A stretch of DNA of 14,926 nt from Nitrospira sp. (GCA_016873595.1 VGWZ01000022.1:1-14926), one strand, 5' to 3'; counted from the stretch's first letter, positions 1 through 6,564 are shown. Notes: a model not told the origin generated them from the letters alone. Program-made: numbers and translations.

Positions 1-69
1 GAAGCAAAATGTAATATTTTTGATTCAAAAAATTCCGTTATAGAGGTTGGTACTACCTCAAAACGATAA
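1..69 (+). CDS. possible 3' end of an unidentified gene cut by the window edge
   Basis: Frame 1 is open from the first base to a TAA at 67-69 and encodes 22 residues, ending NSVIEVGTTSKR. The composition is protein-like (mixed charged and beta-type residues), but the piece is too short to assign to a family. The opposite strand is also open over most of this span, so the coding claim is weak. If real, the gene runs in the same direction as the cassette gene that follows and ends about 140 nt before the promoter at 207-234. Confidence 0.22.
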   Translation, partial: EAKCNIFDSKNSVIEVGTTSKR

Positions 70-206
70 GATTGATGAATTTTAGTAGATGAAAACTCTG
101 AGCAAAAAAGAATCGCTCAATTTAGGTTAGAATTATTTACTTACTTCCGCAAGCTCCCAATGAAATGACATAAATTGTTTTTTTCGAATTTATTTAATAA
201 TTCGTG
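70..206. other. AT-rich non-coding stretch, no gene seen
   Basis: All frames on both strands are broken by closely spaced stop codons. On the minus strand all three frames stop near 130-145. There is therefore no integrase gene reading leftwards from here within the window. Poly-T and poly-A runs are frequent. No convincing RNA gene or repeat was found. If the downstream promoter and core site belong to an integron, this would be the attI-side flank, but no integrase can be seen. Confidence 0.4.
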
Positions 207-234
207 TTGCTCATTTTCCCGTTTGTGCTATATT
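207..234 (+). promoter_or_regulatory. sigma70-type promoter ahead of the cassette-like gene
   Basis: A -35 box TTGCTC (207-212) and a -10 box TATATT (229-234) are separated by 16 nt. The bases before the -10 read TGC, giving an extended -10 (TGn). Transcription would start near 241, some 33 nt before the GTTAGCC core-like site and 60 nt before the GTG start of the HEPN-type gene. In integrons the cassette promoter Pc sits in just this place relative to the insertion point, but here the link is inferred. Confidence 0.5.
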
Positions 235-273
235 AAATACACAGGATCAAAAAAAGAAATTCGTATAATAATT

Positions 274-280
274 GTTAGCC
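274..280 (+). other. core-like site GTTAGCC, possible left cassette boundary (attI or attC core)
   Basis: GTTAGCC resembles the integron core recombination site GTTRRRY, with one departure (C at the third R position). It lies 22 nt before the GTG start of the next gene. It has no palindromic partner to its left, as expected for an attI-type rather than an attC-type core. With the core at 878-884 it would bound a cassette of about 604 bp. On its own a 7-mer is weak; the support comes from its position and the attC downstream. Confidence 0.35.
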
Positions 281-301
281 CACTAAATTGAGGGAATTAC
301 T

Positions 302-811
302 GTGCCAGATAGAACCAAACTTCTCGTACATCTTAGACGGCTTAGCGGATTGTTTGAAAACGCATTCCGTAACGGGCCAGATGGTACGCTTGAGGGAAAG
401 TTTGCTTCGGAGCATCCAGTATTTATTCATTATGGCTGTGCATTTTATCTCGCAGGTTGTCTGGCTTTTCTGGAAGGAGAAGATGAGGCTTATTCATGGA
501 ACAACCCGGGAACAAACAGTCCAGACTTTGACACCTTTGTGGATAGCTACCCTGCAAAGCCTAAGGACAGTTATGGTTCGCGTGGTATAAACAAGGCAAA
601 CATGAATGTCCTCGCTGAAGTTCGAAACGCTGTTGTCCACAATGATGGTGATCTCGCAAAAAACAGGAATAAGCAAAGTATGGCAATGGTTGTAGCAGCG
701 AATCTACCCGGAGTCATTTTGTCTGGAAGCGAGATAACCCTCGAAGCTCCGTTTCTTGAGTTTGTACGGGTTGCAATGCTGGCAGTACGTAACTACCACG
801 GTGAGTTCTAA
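302..811 (+). CDS. HEPN-like protein, candidate cassette-borne ribonuclease/defence gene
   Basis: This encodes 169 aa from GTG at 302. The Shine-Dalgarno-like GAGGG (290-294) with a 7-nt spacer decides this start. The key visible feature is EVRNAVVHNDGD near residues 106-116: R108-N-A-V-V-H113 fits the R-x4-6-H motif of HEPN-fold RNases, and the polar residue after R is also usual for that superfamily. The N-terminal half is probably helical (FIHYGCAFYLAGCLAFLEG), consistent with an all-alpha HEPN bundle. No signal peptide or membrane segment is obvious. The gene lies between a promoter and core-like site upstream and a 59-bp attC-like element 15 nt past its stop, so it is probably an integron gene cassette. 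HEPN proteins are common toxins or effectors in anti-phage and toxin-antitoxin systems. A function as an RNase is inference from the motif. An overlapping frame from 288 is a shadow. Confidence 0.7.
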   Translation: MPDRTKLLVHLRRLSGLFENAFRNGPDGTLEGKFASEHPVFIHYGCAFYLAGCLAFLEGEDEAYSWNNPGTNSPDFDTFVDSYPAKPKDSYGSRGINKANMNVLAEVRNAVVHNDGDLAKNRNKQSMAMVVAANLPGVILSGSEITLEAPFLEFVRVAMLAVRNYHGEF

Positions 812-825
812 TGAAAATAACTCAG

Positions 826-884
826 GACTAACAAATCATTCGAGTCCAGCGCTCTACATCGCGGGGCTCAACTCGTCGTTAAGC
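826..884 (+). repeat. attC: integron attC site (59-base element)
   Basis: The element is exactly 59 bp, 15 nt after the stop of the preceding gene. It begins with the R''-like GACTAAC (826-832) and ends with the core GTTAAGC (878-884), which fits GTTRRRY perfectly. Inside, the left arm TTCGAGTCC (839-847) and the right arm GGGGCTCAA (863-871) pair as L''/L' with one extra C on the left (C841), the extrahelical-base asymmetry typical of folded attC sites. A small GCG/CGC stem (849-851 and 860-862) closes the terminal loop. The layout R''-L''-L'-R' with imperfect outer spacers matches cassette attC sites of aadA type. Bottom-strand cleavage would fall between G878 and T879. No integrase gene is in the window, so this may be a lone attC cluster (CALIN) or the edge of a larger array. 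Confidence 0.78.
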
Positions 885-1083
885 ATGCTTCTCCTTTAAA
901 CCCGCAGTTTTTATCTCGTCTTACTTATGCTTGCTTGTAGGTGGAGTGCGCAATTTAAGTGTAGGTCTACGTGTCCGAACTACTCGGGAATCAGCGCTTT
1001 TCCAAACTGCGGCCTGTGACGCATGATCAGCGCTTATAACAAATTTCTCAGCAAACACAAAAGAAACCTGATAAAATAGGGCT
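885..1083. other. non-coding stretch between attC-like site and MNT gene
   Basis: No open frame with a ribosome binding site was seen here. The minus-strand frame crossing 921-1370 runs antisense through the MNT gene and is treated as a shadow. If the attC at 826-884 is real, this is the 5' part of the following cassette or the chromosomal flank. A short AGGG (1077-1080) lies directly before the ATG of the MNT gene. No clear promoter was found. Confidence 0.35.
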
Positions 1084-1395
1084 ATGAAACAGTCAGTCAA
1101 GAGCGTTGAAGAAGTAAAGGCGATCCTGAAAGAGCACAAGGCCGAAGTGATCCAAAAGTATAGGGTGCGCGAGATCGGCATCTTCGGCTCCTTTGTTCGT
1201 GGCGAACAGAAACGACGGAGTGACATCGATATCCTCGTTGAATTTGACCCAAGAAATATCCCAGGACTTATCAGGTTAAGCGAGATGGAAAGATATCTTG
1301 AGAAGCTTCTCAGGAAAAAAGTCGATGTTGTCATAAAGAGCGGCATTCGTCCTGAGCTCAAAAAAGGCATACTGAAAGAGGTCGTCTATATATGA
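1084..1395 (+). CDS. MNT-family minimal nucleotidyltransferase (MntA-like antitoxin)
   Basis: This 103-aa protein shows the polymerase-beta-type nucleotidyltransferase signature: G35-S36, ten residues, then D47-I-D49 (GSFVRGEQKRRSDIDILVEF), with a third likely carboxylate at D81 in the strand KVDVVI. Length and motif match the MNT domain family, whose members AMPylate and thereby neutralise a HEPN toxin (MntA/HepT type) when encoded next to one. The usual partner, a DUF86 HEPN gene overlapping the MNT stop, is not present. An ATG overlaps the stop (ATGA at 1392-1395) but opens only 14 codons. The nearest HEPN-like gene is upstream at 302-811, across an attC-like site. Antitoxin function is therefore inferred from family; the partner is uncertain. 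Confidence 0.82.
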   Translation: MKQSVKSVEEVKAILKEHKAEVIQKYRVREIGIFGSFVRGEQKRRSDIDILVEFDPRNIPGLIRLSEMERYLEKLLRKKVDVVIKSGIRPELKKGILKEVVYI

Positions 1396-1436
1396 CGCTT
1401 GCCCCAAAGACCTGCATCGAACAATCAATCATATAG
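1392..1436 (+). pseudogene. 14-codon stub in the position of the missing HEPN partner
   Basis: An ATG overlaps the MNT stop codon (ATGA), the spacing usual for MNT-HEPN pairs, but the frame ends at TAG (1434-1436) after 14 codons (MTLAPKTCIEQSII). None of the DUF86 HEPN motifs follow in any frame before the DUF3800 gene. It may be a relic of translational coupling to a lost gene, or chance. Confidence 0.15.
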
Positions 1437-1473
1437 GTTATCATGTTGTGAAGAATCTCTATATGAGGCTTGG

Positions 1474-2109
1474 ATGGCGTTTATATTGATTGACGAGTCA
1501 GGCAATCTTGGCTTTGAATTTAACAAAAAAGGCACCTCATCTTATTTTCTGATAACCTTTCTTTTCACTACTAATAAACGAGCTATAGAAAAATGTGTCA
1601 AGAAAGTTCATGCGGGCTTAAGGAAAAAATACAAGAAAGTCGGCATATTGCATGCCTATAGAGAAGAGCCTGTCACGAGAAAACGCTTGCTCTCTCTTCT
1701 TGCAGCAAAGGACTGCAGGATAATGACCATCCTGTTAAATAAACGAAAAGTCTACACGAAGCTTCAGGATGAAAAGCCTGTGCTTTACAACTATGTCACC
1801 AATATCCTGCTTGACCGTATTTTTTCAAAGAGACTGCTTCAGATAGATAATCCCATTGAAATTATCGCTTCCCGTAAAGAGACCAATAAGTTCCTGAATC
1901 AGAATTTCAAGACCTATCTTCAGTCGCAGATGACCGAAACCCATGATATTGATGTCTCTATTTCTATAAAGACGCCTGCAGAAGAAAAGGCTCTACAGGC
2001 AGTTGACTTTATAAGTTGGGCCATCTTCAGAAAGCATGAATATAGAGATGCGACTTATTACAACATCATAAGAAAGAATATTATAGAGGAGAACCCATTA
2101 TTTCACTAA
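1474..2109 (+). CDS. DUF3800 family protein
   Basis: This encodes 211 aa from ATG 1474. A GAGG (1465-1468) with a 5-nt spacer decides this start; the longer frame from TTG 1399 adds 25 residues without homology-like character. The family marks are the N-terminal I-L-I-D7-E-S-G-N-L-G and the C-terminal A-V-D178-F-I-S-W-A-I-F-R-K-H-E-Y, with acidic residues in the places where DUF3800 members carry them. DUF3800 proteins are widespread, often sit in mobile or defence-rich regions, and have been proposed to have an RNase H-like nuclease fold; their substrates are mostly unknown. No membrane segment is seen. The gene follows the MNT gene after 78 nt and ends 1 nt before a 73-nt palindromic element that might be an attC, so MNT plus DUF3800 could form a second cassette. 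The name is confident; the function is not. Confidence 0.8.
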   Translation: MAFILIDESGNLGFEFNKKGTSSYFLITFLFTTNKRAIEKCVKKVHAGLRKKYKKVGILHAYREEPVTRKRLLSLLAAKDCRIMTILLNKRKVYTKLQDEKPVLYNYVTNILLDRIFSKRLLQIDNPIEIIASRKETNKFLNQNFKTYLQSQMTETHDIDVSISIKTPAEEKALQAVDFISWAIFRKHEYRDATYYNIIRKNIIEENPLFH

Positions 2110-2182
2110 AAATAACAAAGCCCCGTTCGCTATTTACGAGGCGCCCTGCGGTACCCCACGAACGAGGACTTACTTGTTAGCT
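2110..2182. repeat. palindromic element: degenerate attC or terminator of the minus operon
   Basis: Directly after the DUF3800 stop, TAACAA (2113-2118) faces TTGTTA (2174-2179), and the inner arm CCCCGTTCG (2121-2129) faces CGAACGAGG (2159-2167) with one mismatch. The element ends in GTTAGCT, core-like in the same way as GTTAGCC at 274-280. Read on the minus strand, the CG-rich hairpin is followed by CTTTGTTATTTTT, so it could instead terminate the iorB-paaK-ACT operon. The spacers between outer and inner arms are unequal (short left, long right), unlike a textbook attC. Both readings stand; terminator use is at least as likely. Confidence 0.45.
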
Positions 2183-2238
2183 CTATGATAGAAAAAGTAT
2201 GTCAGTATGTCAAGTGCTTTTTGAGATAGATTACCATC

Positions 2239-2670
2239 CTATAAACTATAGACCTCTTCTGCTGAGAGAACAGGAACTCCTGCTTTTTTCAGCGCTGTTT
2301 TGCCTTTGCTTATACTATCTGTACGCAAGACAACAACTGCCTTTTTCCCGCTCTTCTCGACAAAGGCATACACATATTCGACATTGATATCAGCATCGGT
2401 TAAAATTTTCAGTATTCCTGCTAAGCCTCCTGGCTTGTCAGGCACACCAACTGCGATCACATCGTTTTCCCTGACAGTGAAGTTACTTTTCGCAAGTGCC
2501 TTTTTTGCCTTTTCGGGATTAGGGACAATCAAACGCAGGATCCCGAATTCTGATGTATCAGCAATCGAGAGCGCACGTATGTTAATCTGTGCTTTTGCCA
2601 TTACATCCAGTGCTTCCCATAACCTTCCTTTTTTATTCTCTAAAAATACGGATATCTGTTTTACTTCCAT
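2239..2670 (-). CDS. double ACT-domain protein (ACT copy 1)
   Basis: This 143-aa protein consists of two tandem ACT domains: residues about 4-70 begin VKQISVFLENKKGRLWEAL, and residues about 72-140 begin AVGVPDKPGGLAGILKIL. The two glycine turns (KKGRL, KPGGL) are the small-ligand-binding loops by which ACT dimers bind amino acids. There is no catalytic domain, so it probably acts as a sensor or subunit. AAAGGAG (complement of 2677-2683) lies 6 nt before the start and overlaps the upstream paaK stop, so translation is likely coupled. It is the last gene of the minus-strand operon. It is closer in sequence to the copy at 6668-7099 (shared INIRALS.ADT.[EF]FGILRLIV) than to the neighbouring copy at 4002-4445. 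The partner (ligase or regulator) is inferred from gene order only. Confidence 0.85.
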   Translation of the reverse strand: MEVKQISVFLENKKGRLWEALDVMAKAQINIRALSIADTSEFGILRLIVPNPEKAKKALAKSNFTVRENDVIAVGVPDKPGGLAGILKILTDADINVEYVYAFVEKSGKKAVVVLRTDSISKGKTALKKAGVPVLSAEEVYSL

Positions 2671-2681
2671 CTCTCACTCCT

Positions 2682-3980
2682 TTATAATTGCCGTTTGTCT
2701 ATGACCCTTTTTGCCTTTCCCTCACTGCGTGGAAGGGTCTTTGGTTCAACAAGAGTAACCTTTACCCTCAGGCCGATTGCATTTTCAATATGTTTTTCGA
2801 TCTTCTTCCTTGTCTCCTCAAGATGTCTGACTTCATCCGAGAATAACTTTTTTGATGTCTCGACCTGCACCTCTAATTCATCGAGGTGTTGTGGTCTGGT
2901 GACAATGATCTGATAATGCGGTTCTACTCCTTTTATCTCAAGAAGTGCTTTTTCGATCTGTGAAGGAAAGATGAGAACACCTCTTATCTTCAGCCTGTCG
3001 TCTGTGCGACCGGTGATGCGGTCCATTCTTACGAGTGTCCTTCCGCATTTACAGGGCTCTCTTCTTAAGGCAGTGACATCTCTTGTTCTGAAACGGATCA
3101 TCGGCGTACCTTCACGGGTTAATGTCGTAATAACCAGTTCTCCTTTTTCACCATCTGGCAAAGGTTCGAGCGTATCAGGAGAAACAACCTCTGGATAAAA
3201 ATGGTCTTCAAAAATGTGTAAGCCATTTTTTTCTTCACATTCCTGTGCAACACCAGGCCCGATGATTTCAGTTAGTCCATAGATGTTGAGCGCGATGAGG
3301 TGAAACCTCTTTTCGATCTCTTCACGCATCCTGTCTGTCCACATCTCTGCACCAAAACAGCCAGCCTTCAGTTTTAATTTCTTCACATCAATACCTACTT
3401 CTTCTGCTGCTTCTGTTAAATACAATGCATAAGAAGGGGTGCAGGTGAGGACTGTGGAACCAAAGTCATACATGATTTCGAGTTGTCTTTTAGTCTGGCC
3501 TGCTGATATTGGAATCACTGTTGCACCGATCCGTTGTGCGCCATAATGTACACCCAATCCTCCGGTAAATAACCCATAGCCGTATCCATTCTGGATAATA
3601 TCATCTTTTGTCGTTCCGACCATGGTGAGGGCACGCGCCATCACTTCACCCCAGATTTCTATGTCTTTCTTCGTATATCCGGATACTGTTGGTTTCCCTG
3701 TCGTTCCTGATGAGGTATGCACCTCGACTATTTCCTGACGCGGAACTGCAAAGAGCCCAAAGGGATACCCTTCTCTCAAGTCTGTCTTTGTGGTGAAAGG
3801 AAGCTTCACAATGTCTTTGAAACTCTTTATATCTGCGGGTTTGACTTTTATTTCATCAAAACGTTTTCTGTAATAGGAAACGTTTTCGTATGCCCGTTTG
3901 AGGGTAGCCTTTAATCTTTCGAGTTGTAATTTTTCCCTTTCCCCGATCTGCATGCATTCAGCTTCTCTATTCCAGATCAT
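2682..3980 (-). CDS. paaK: phenylacetate-CoA ligase-like adenylate-forming enzyme (copy 1)
   Basis: This 432-aa protein has the usual PaaK length. It would join an aryl- or acyl-carboxylate to CoA with ATP going to AMP and PPi. Visible motifs in order: ATP-binding A3 T-S-S-G-T-T-G-K-P-T (89-98); the YGLFTGGLGVHYG segment (135-147); A5 Y-G-L-T-E-I-I-G-P-G-V (234-244); a CxC pair in REPCKCGRTL (307-316); A7/A8 R-T-R-D (298-301) and G-R-T-D-D (324-328); and the A10 catalytic-lysine region S-E-G-K-A-K-R near 419-425. The start at 3980 has AAGGAG 6 nt upstream. It lies 21 nt after the ACT gene at 4002-4445 and 11 nt before the ACT gene at 2239-2670. The family is certain; the actual acid (phenylacetate, indoleacetate, hydroxyphenylacetate or another) cannot be read from the sequence. 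Confidence 0.92.
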   Translation of the reverse strand: MIWNREAECMQIGEREKLQLERLKATLKRAYENVSYYRKRFDEIKVKPADIKSFKDIVKLPFTTKTDLREGYPFGLFAVPRQEIVEVHTSSGTTGKPTVSGYTKKDIEIWGEVMARALTMVGTTKDDIIQNGYGYGLFTGGLGVHYGAQRIGATVIPISAGQTKRQLEIMYDFGSTVLTCTPSYALYLTEAAEEVGIDVKKLKLKAGCFGAEMWTDRMREEIEKRFHLIALNIYGLTEIIGPGVAQECEEKNGLHIFEDHFYPEVVSPDTLEPLPDGEKGELVITTLTREGTPMIRFRTRDVTALRREPCKCGRTLVRMDRITGRTDDRLKIRGVLIFPSQIEKALLEIKGVEPHYQIIVTRPQHLDELEVQVETSKKLFSDEVRHLEETRKKIEKHIENAIGLRVKVTLVEPKTLPRSEGKAKRVIDKRQL

Positions 3981-4001
3981 CTTTTTCTCCTTATAAGAAA
4001 T

Positions 4002-4445
4002 TTACTTTTTGCCTTTTTTCTTAAATTCTGCCTCGCGATAAAATTTCAATTTTACGTACTGTAAGAGTTTTTTTGCTTTTTCGATATCCTGAACTTCTAC
4101 TATCAAGAAAGCCCTTTTCCTGGATTCTAATATAAATACATAAGCGTTCTCTATATTAACCTTTTTTTGTGATAAGGTCCTGGCTACCTCATACAATCCT
4201 CCGGGTTTATCCACCATCTCGATTGCCAATACTTCATTCAGGGAAACCGTAAAGCCTTTCTGCTTGAGCTTTTGATACGCCAGTTCACATTTATCAACAA
4301 TGAACTTTATGACTCCAAATCCATTCGAGCTCGCAATATTTATTGCGAGAATGTTTACTCCTTCATCTGCGAGAACCTTTGTTATTTTTTCAAGCCTGCC
4401 AGGCTTATTTTCAGAAAAGATCGAAATCTGCTTTAGTTTATCCAT
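4002..4445 (-). CDS. double ACT-domain protein (ACT copy 2, divergent)
   Basis: This 147-aa protein has two ACT domains: LKQISIFSENKPGRLEKITKV (about 4-24) starts the first, and IEMVDKPGGLYEVARTL (about 74-90) the second. The ligand-loop glycines are present in KPGRL and KPGGL. It differs from the other two copies in the first domain core (VNILAINIASSNGFGVIKFIV) and carries a basic tail ending AEFKKKGKK that the others lack. AAAAGGAG lies 6 nt before the start. It sits between two paaK genes, 41 nt after one and 21 nt before the next. Divergence from the other copies suggests a different ligand or partner, which is inference. Confidence 0.83.
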   Translation of the reverse strand: MDKLKQISIFSENKPGRLEKITKVLADEGVNILAINIASSNGFGVIKFIVDKCELAYQKLKQKGFTVSLNEVLAIEMVDKPGGLYEVARTLSQKKVNIENAYVFILESRKRAFLIVEVQDIEKAKKLLQYVKLKFYREAEFKKKGKK

Positions 4446-4486
4446 AAAGCACTCCTTTTATGATGACTATGCATAGCCATTTGTTA

Positions 4487-5779
4487 TTACAAAGTTCTTT
4501 TATCAATGACCCTTGTTGCTTTCCCCTCACTCACTGGAAGTGTGCCTGGTTCTAAGAGCTCCACTTTTGGTTTCACGAGAATCTCTGACCTTAATTTTTC
4601 TGTGATCTCATTTTGCAGATTCATTAAATGCTCTATCCTTCCGTCAAAGAGATCCCTTGATATCTCAACTCTCACGGTCATCTGGTCATAAGACTCAAGG
4701 ATTATCTGGTAATTCTGGGCAACACCTTTAACACCCATTAACACCTGCTCAATCTGTTGTGGGAAGATGTTTACACCGCGCACGATAAACATATCGTCTG
4801 TTCTTCCTATTATGCGGGAAATTCTTCGATGGGTTCTTCCGCACTTGCATTTTCCCGGTATAATCATTGTGATATCTCGTGTACGGTAACGCAGGATCGG
4901 CATGGCTTCGCGGCATAAAGTAGTGAGGACAAGCTCGCCTTTTTCTCCTTCAGCCACTTCTTTTCCTGTTTCAGGATTGATTATCTCTATGATGAAATTG
5001 TCTTCCCAGAGGTGCATCCCATTCTTTTCCATACATTCAAAAGCAACTCCCGGACCGTTCATTTCAGACAATCCGTAAGAATTAAATACGTCAATACTAA
5101 AGAACTTTTCAATTTTTTTTCTTGTTTCTTCAGAGTATGGTTCAGCACCCAGATATGCCCTCCGGAGAAAAAAATCTCTTTTTGGGTCAAGTCCTTCGTT
5201 ACTCATTACATCGGCAAGATAGAGAGCATAGCTTGGAGTGAGATGGAGGGTGGTAGTCTTAAAGTCCTGCATGAGTGCAAGTTGTCTTTTGGTATGTCCT
5301 GGTCCTGCGGGGATTACTAATACCCCTACTTTTTCTGCGCCATAATGCATAATGAGTGCACCTGTAAATAGACCGTAGGTCATCATATTCTGGAGCACAT
5401 CGTCTTTTTTTATGCCTGTCATTATAAGGCAACGGGCGATGAGTTCCGCTGCCTGATTAATATCTTTTTTTGTGAAAAAGATTGCCTTGGGTTTCCCGGT
5501 AGTGCCGCTTGAGGTATGCAAACGCACAACCTGCTCTCGTTCAACCGCAAGCAGACCAAATGGATAGTTTTCACGTAAATTTTCTCTGGTGGTGAAAGGA
5601 AGTTTTTTAATATCTTTTAAGGAGTTAATATCTTTTGGTTTTATGTTTAGCTTTGAAAATTTGTCCGAATAAAACGGGATATTTTTATAAGCTCGTTGGA
5701 CAGTTTGTTTTAACCTTTTTAACTGCAATTCTTCTAAGGCCTTACGCCCGATTGTTTCGATTTCCTTTTGCCAGAACAT
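4487..5779 (-). CDS. paaK: phenylacetate-CoA ligase-like adenylate-forming enzyme (copy 2)
   Basis: This 430-aa protein carries T-S-S-G-T-T-G-K-P-K (89-98), TYGLFTGALIMHYG (134-147), S-Y-G-L-S-E-M-N-G-P-G-V-A (234-246), R-T-R-D (299-302), G-R-T-D-D (325-329) and the C-terminal S-E-G-K-A-T-R. Its Y-G-L-S-E motif is the form found in well-studied PaaK enzymes. It starts 2 nt after the iorB stop, with GAGGG placed inside the iorB end, so the two are almost surely co-transcribed and translationally coupled. That coupling to a 2-oxoacid oxidoreductase subunit is a well-known arrangement in anaerobes that oxidise arylpyruvates to arylacetyl-CoA. It is more distant from copies 1 and 3 than those are from each other, for example PAGPGHTKRQ against PISAGQTKRQ and PISGGNTRRQ. 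Confidence 0.92.
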   Translation of the reverse strand: MFWQKEIETIGRKALEELQLKRLKQTVQRAYKNIPFYSDKFSKLNIKPKDINSLKDIKKLPFTTRENLRENYPFGLLAVEREQVVRLHTSSGTTGKPKAIFFTKKDINQAAELIARCLIMTGIKKDDVLQNMMTYGLFTGALIMHYGAEKVGVLVIPAGPGHTKRQLALMQDFKTTTLHLTPSYALYLADVMSNEGLDPKRDFFLRRAYLGAEPYSEETRKKIEKFFSIDVFNSYGLSEMNGPGVAFECMEKNGMHLWEDNFIIEIINPETGKEVAEGEKGELVLTTLCREAMPILRYRTRDITMIIPGKCKCGRTHRRISRIIGRTDDMFIVRGVNIFPQQIEQVLMGVKGVAQNYQIILESYDQMTVRVEISRDLFDGRIEHLMNLQNEITEKLRSEILVKPKVELLEPGTLPVSEGKATRVIDKRTL

Positions 5780-5781
5780 TG

Positions 5782-6369
5782 TTATCTTTTTCCCTCTGTA
5801 AGTTCTCTCCCTTTTTTAAAAGCAATAATATTTATCTCGATCGTCTTTGCCGGTACAGATTCTTTGATGACCTGTTCCCATACAGACAGAGGGAAAGGCA
5901 GATATTGGGAAAGCATTCCTATTAAAATGATGTTTTCTCCCTTAGGATTGCCTAAGTTTTTTGCGATTTCTAATGCATTCACCTCATCTACGTGAAAACC
6001 CATGGCTTCCAATTGAGGTTTTACATCTTCCGGATACGGGACAGAATCTGGATTAATAGAGGAAGGCATTATCCTTCTCTGATTGAGTATTACTCTTCCA
6101 TTTGGTTTGAGATAATAGGCGTACCGCAACCCTTCCAGCTCTTCCAGCGCAACTAAAAAATCAGCTTTTCCTTTGTGTATTAAAGGAGAATAAACTTCTT
6201 CCCCGAACCGCACATGGCTTGTCACACTCCCTCCTCTTTGAGCCATGCCGTGCAGTTCGCTTTCTTTTACCATGTGTCCAGCAGCAAAGGCAGACTGAGC
6301 TAAAATTTTACTCGCAAGGATAATTCCCTGCCCTCCCACGCCAGAAAAAAGCACACTTGTAATTCCCAT
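5782..6369 (-). CDS. iorB: indolepyruvate:ferredoxin oxidoreductase, beta (gamma-domain) subunit
   Basis: This 195-aa protein is a full-length IorB/POR-gamma-domain subunit. The motif F-S-G-V-G-G-Q-G (8-15) and the block E-S-E-L-H-G-M-A-Q-R-G-G (36-47) are diagnostic for the gamma subunit of 2-oxoacid:ferredoxin oxidoreductases. With IorA, which carries TPP and the iron-sulfur clusters, it would oxidise arylpyruvates to aryl-acetyl-CoA while reducing ferredoxin, in the cytoplasm. The start has AAGGCAGG nearby. It is the first gene of the minus-strand operon. The large subunit iorA, normally directly upstream, is missing: the upstream gap is non-coding and the next gene diverges. IorA must be encoded elsewhere or this subunit serves another oxidoreductase. 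Annotation of the subunit type is firm; substrate is inferred from paaK. Confidence 0.92.
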   Translation of the reverse strand: MGITSVLFSGVGGQGIILASKILAQSAFAAGHMVKESELHGMAQRGGSVTSHVRFGEEVYSPLIHKGKADFLVALEELEGLRYAYYLKPNGRVILNQRRIMPSSINPDSVPYPEDVKPQLEAMGFHVDEVNALEIAKNLGNPKGENIILIGMLSQYLPFPLSVWEQVIKESVPAKTIEINIIAFKKGRELTEGKR

Positions 6370-6464
6370 CTTTTACCTGCCTTAACTATTTTTTATGATT
6401 TTGTCACAACCATCCAATTTATTGAAAAACTAATATGTATGACACTATCAAATTATTTCAGACC

Positions 6465-6474
6465 ACGTATACGT
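6465..6474. promoter_or_regulatory. perfect 10-bp palindrome, candidate operator
   Basis: ACGTATACGT is its own reverse complement. It would lie just downstream of the candidate minus-strand promoter -10 (6489-6494), at about +8 to +17, a position where a dimeric repressor could block iorB transcription. Short palindromes occur by chance, so this is a candidate only. Confidence 0.25.
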
Positions 6475-6488
6475 ATAAAAATTCAGCA

Positions 6489-6518
6489 ATTTTATCATGG
6501 ATTCAGGATTTACTGCAA
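6489..6518 (-). promoter_or_regulatory. candidate promoter for the iorB operon
   Basis: On the minus strand TTGCAG (complement of 6513-6518) and TAAAAT (complement of 6489-6494) are separated by 18 nt. The start of transcription would be near 6482, giving a leader of about 110 nt before the iorB ATG. The match is fair, but AT-rich DNA yields such matches easily. Confidence 0.3.
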
Positions 6519-6564
6519 CCAATAGAGAAAAAAAACCTTTTTAGTTGTGATAGAGAGCTATATG

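Noticed and set aside
1..200. Integrase gene reading leftward from the attI-like region
   Set aside because: All minus-strand frames contain stops near 130-145, so no intI start region can be read in the window.
288..590. 100-codon plus-strand frame overlapping the HEPN-like gene
   Set aside because: It lies out of frame with the longer gene that has the ribosome binding site and the R-x4-H motif, and it shows no protein-like pattern of its own.
921..1370. 149-codon open frame on the minus strand across the MNT gene
   Set aside because: It is antisense to a gene with a clear catalytic motif, is rich in Ser/Arg/Thr as reverse-complement frames are, and has no family-like motif or ribosome site.
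1392..1473. Truncated DUF86 HEPN gene after the MNT gene
   Set aside because: Only 14 codons are open and no HEPN motif can be found in any frame of this gap, so it is listed only as a weak stub.
2195..2216. Tandem TATGTCAG-type repeat near 2200
   Set aside because: Two short imperfect copies only; no array, no spacer pattern, so not a CRISPR or meaningful tandem repeat.
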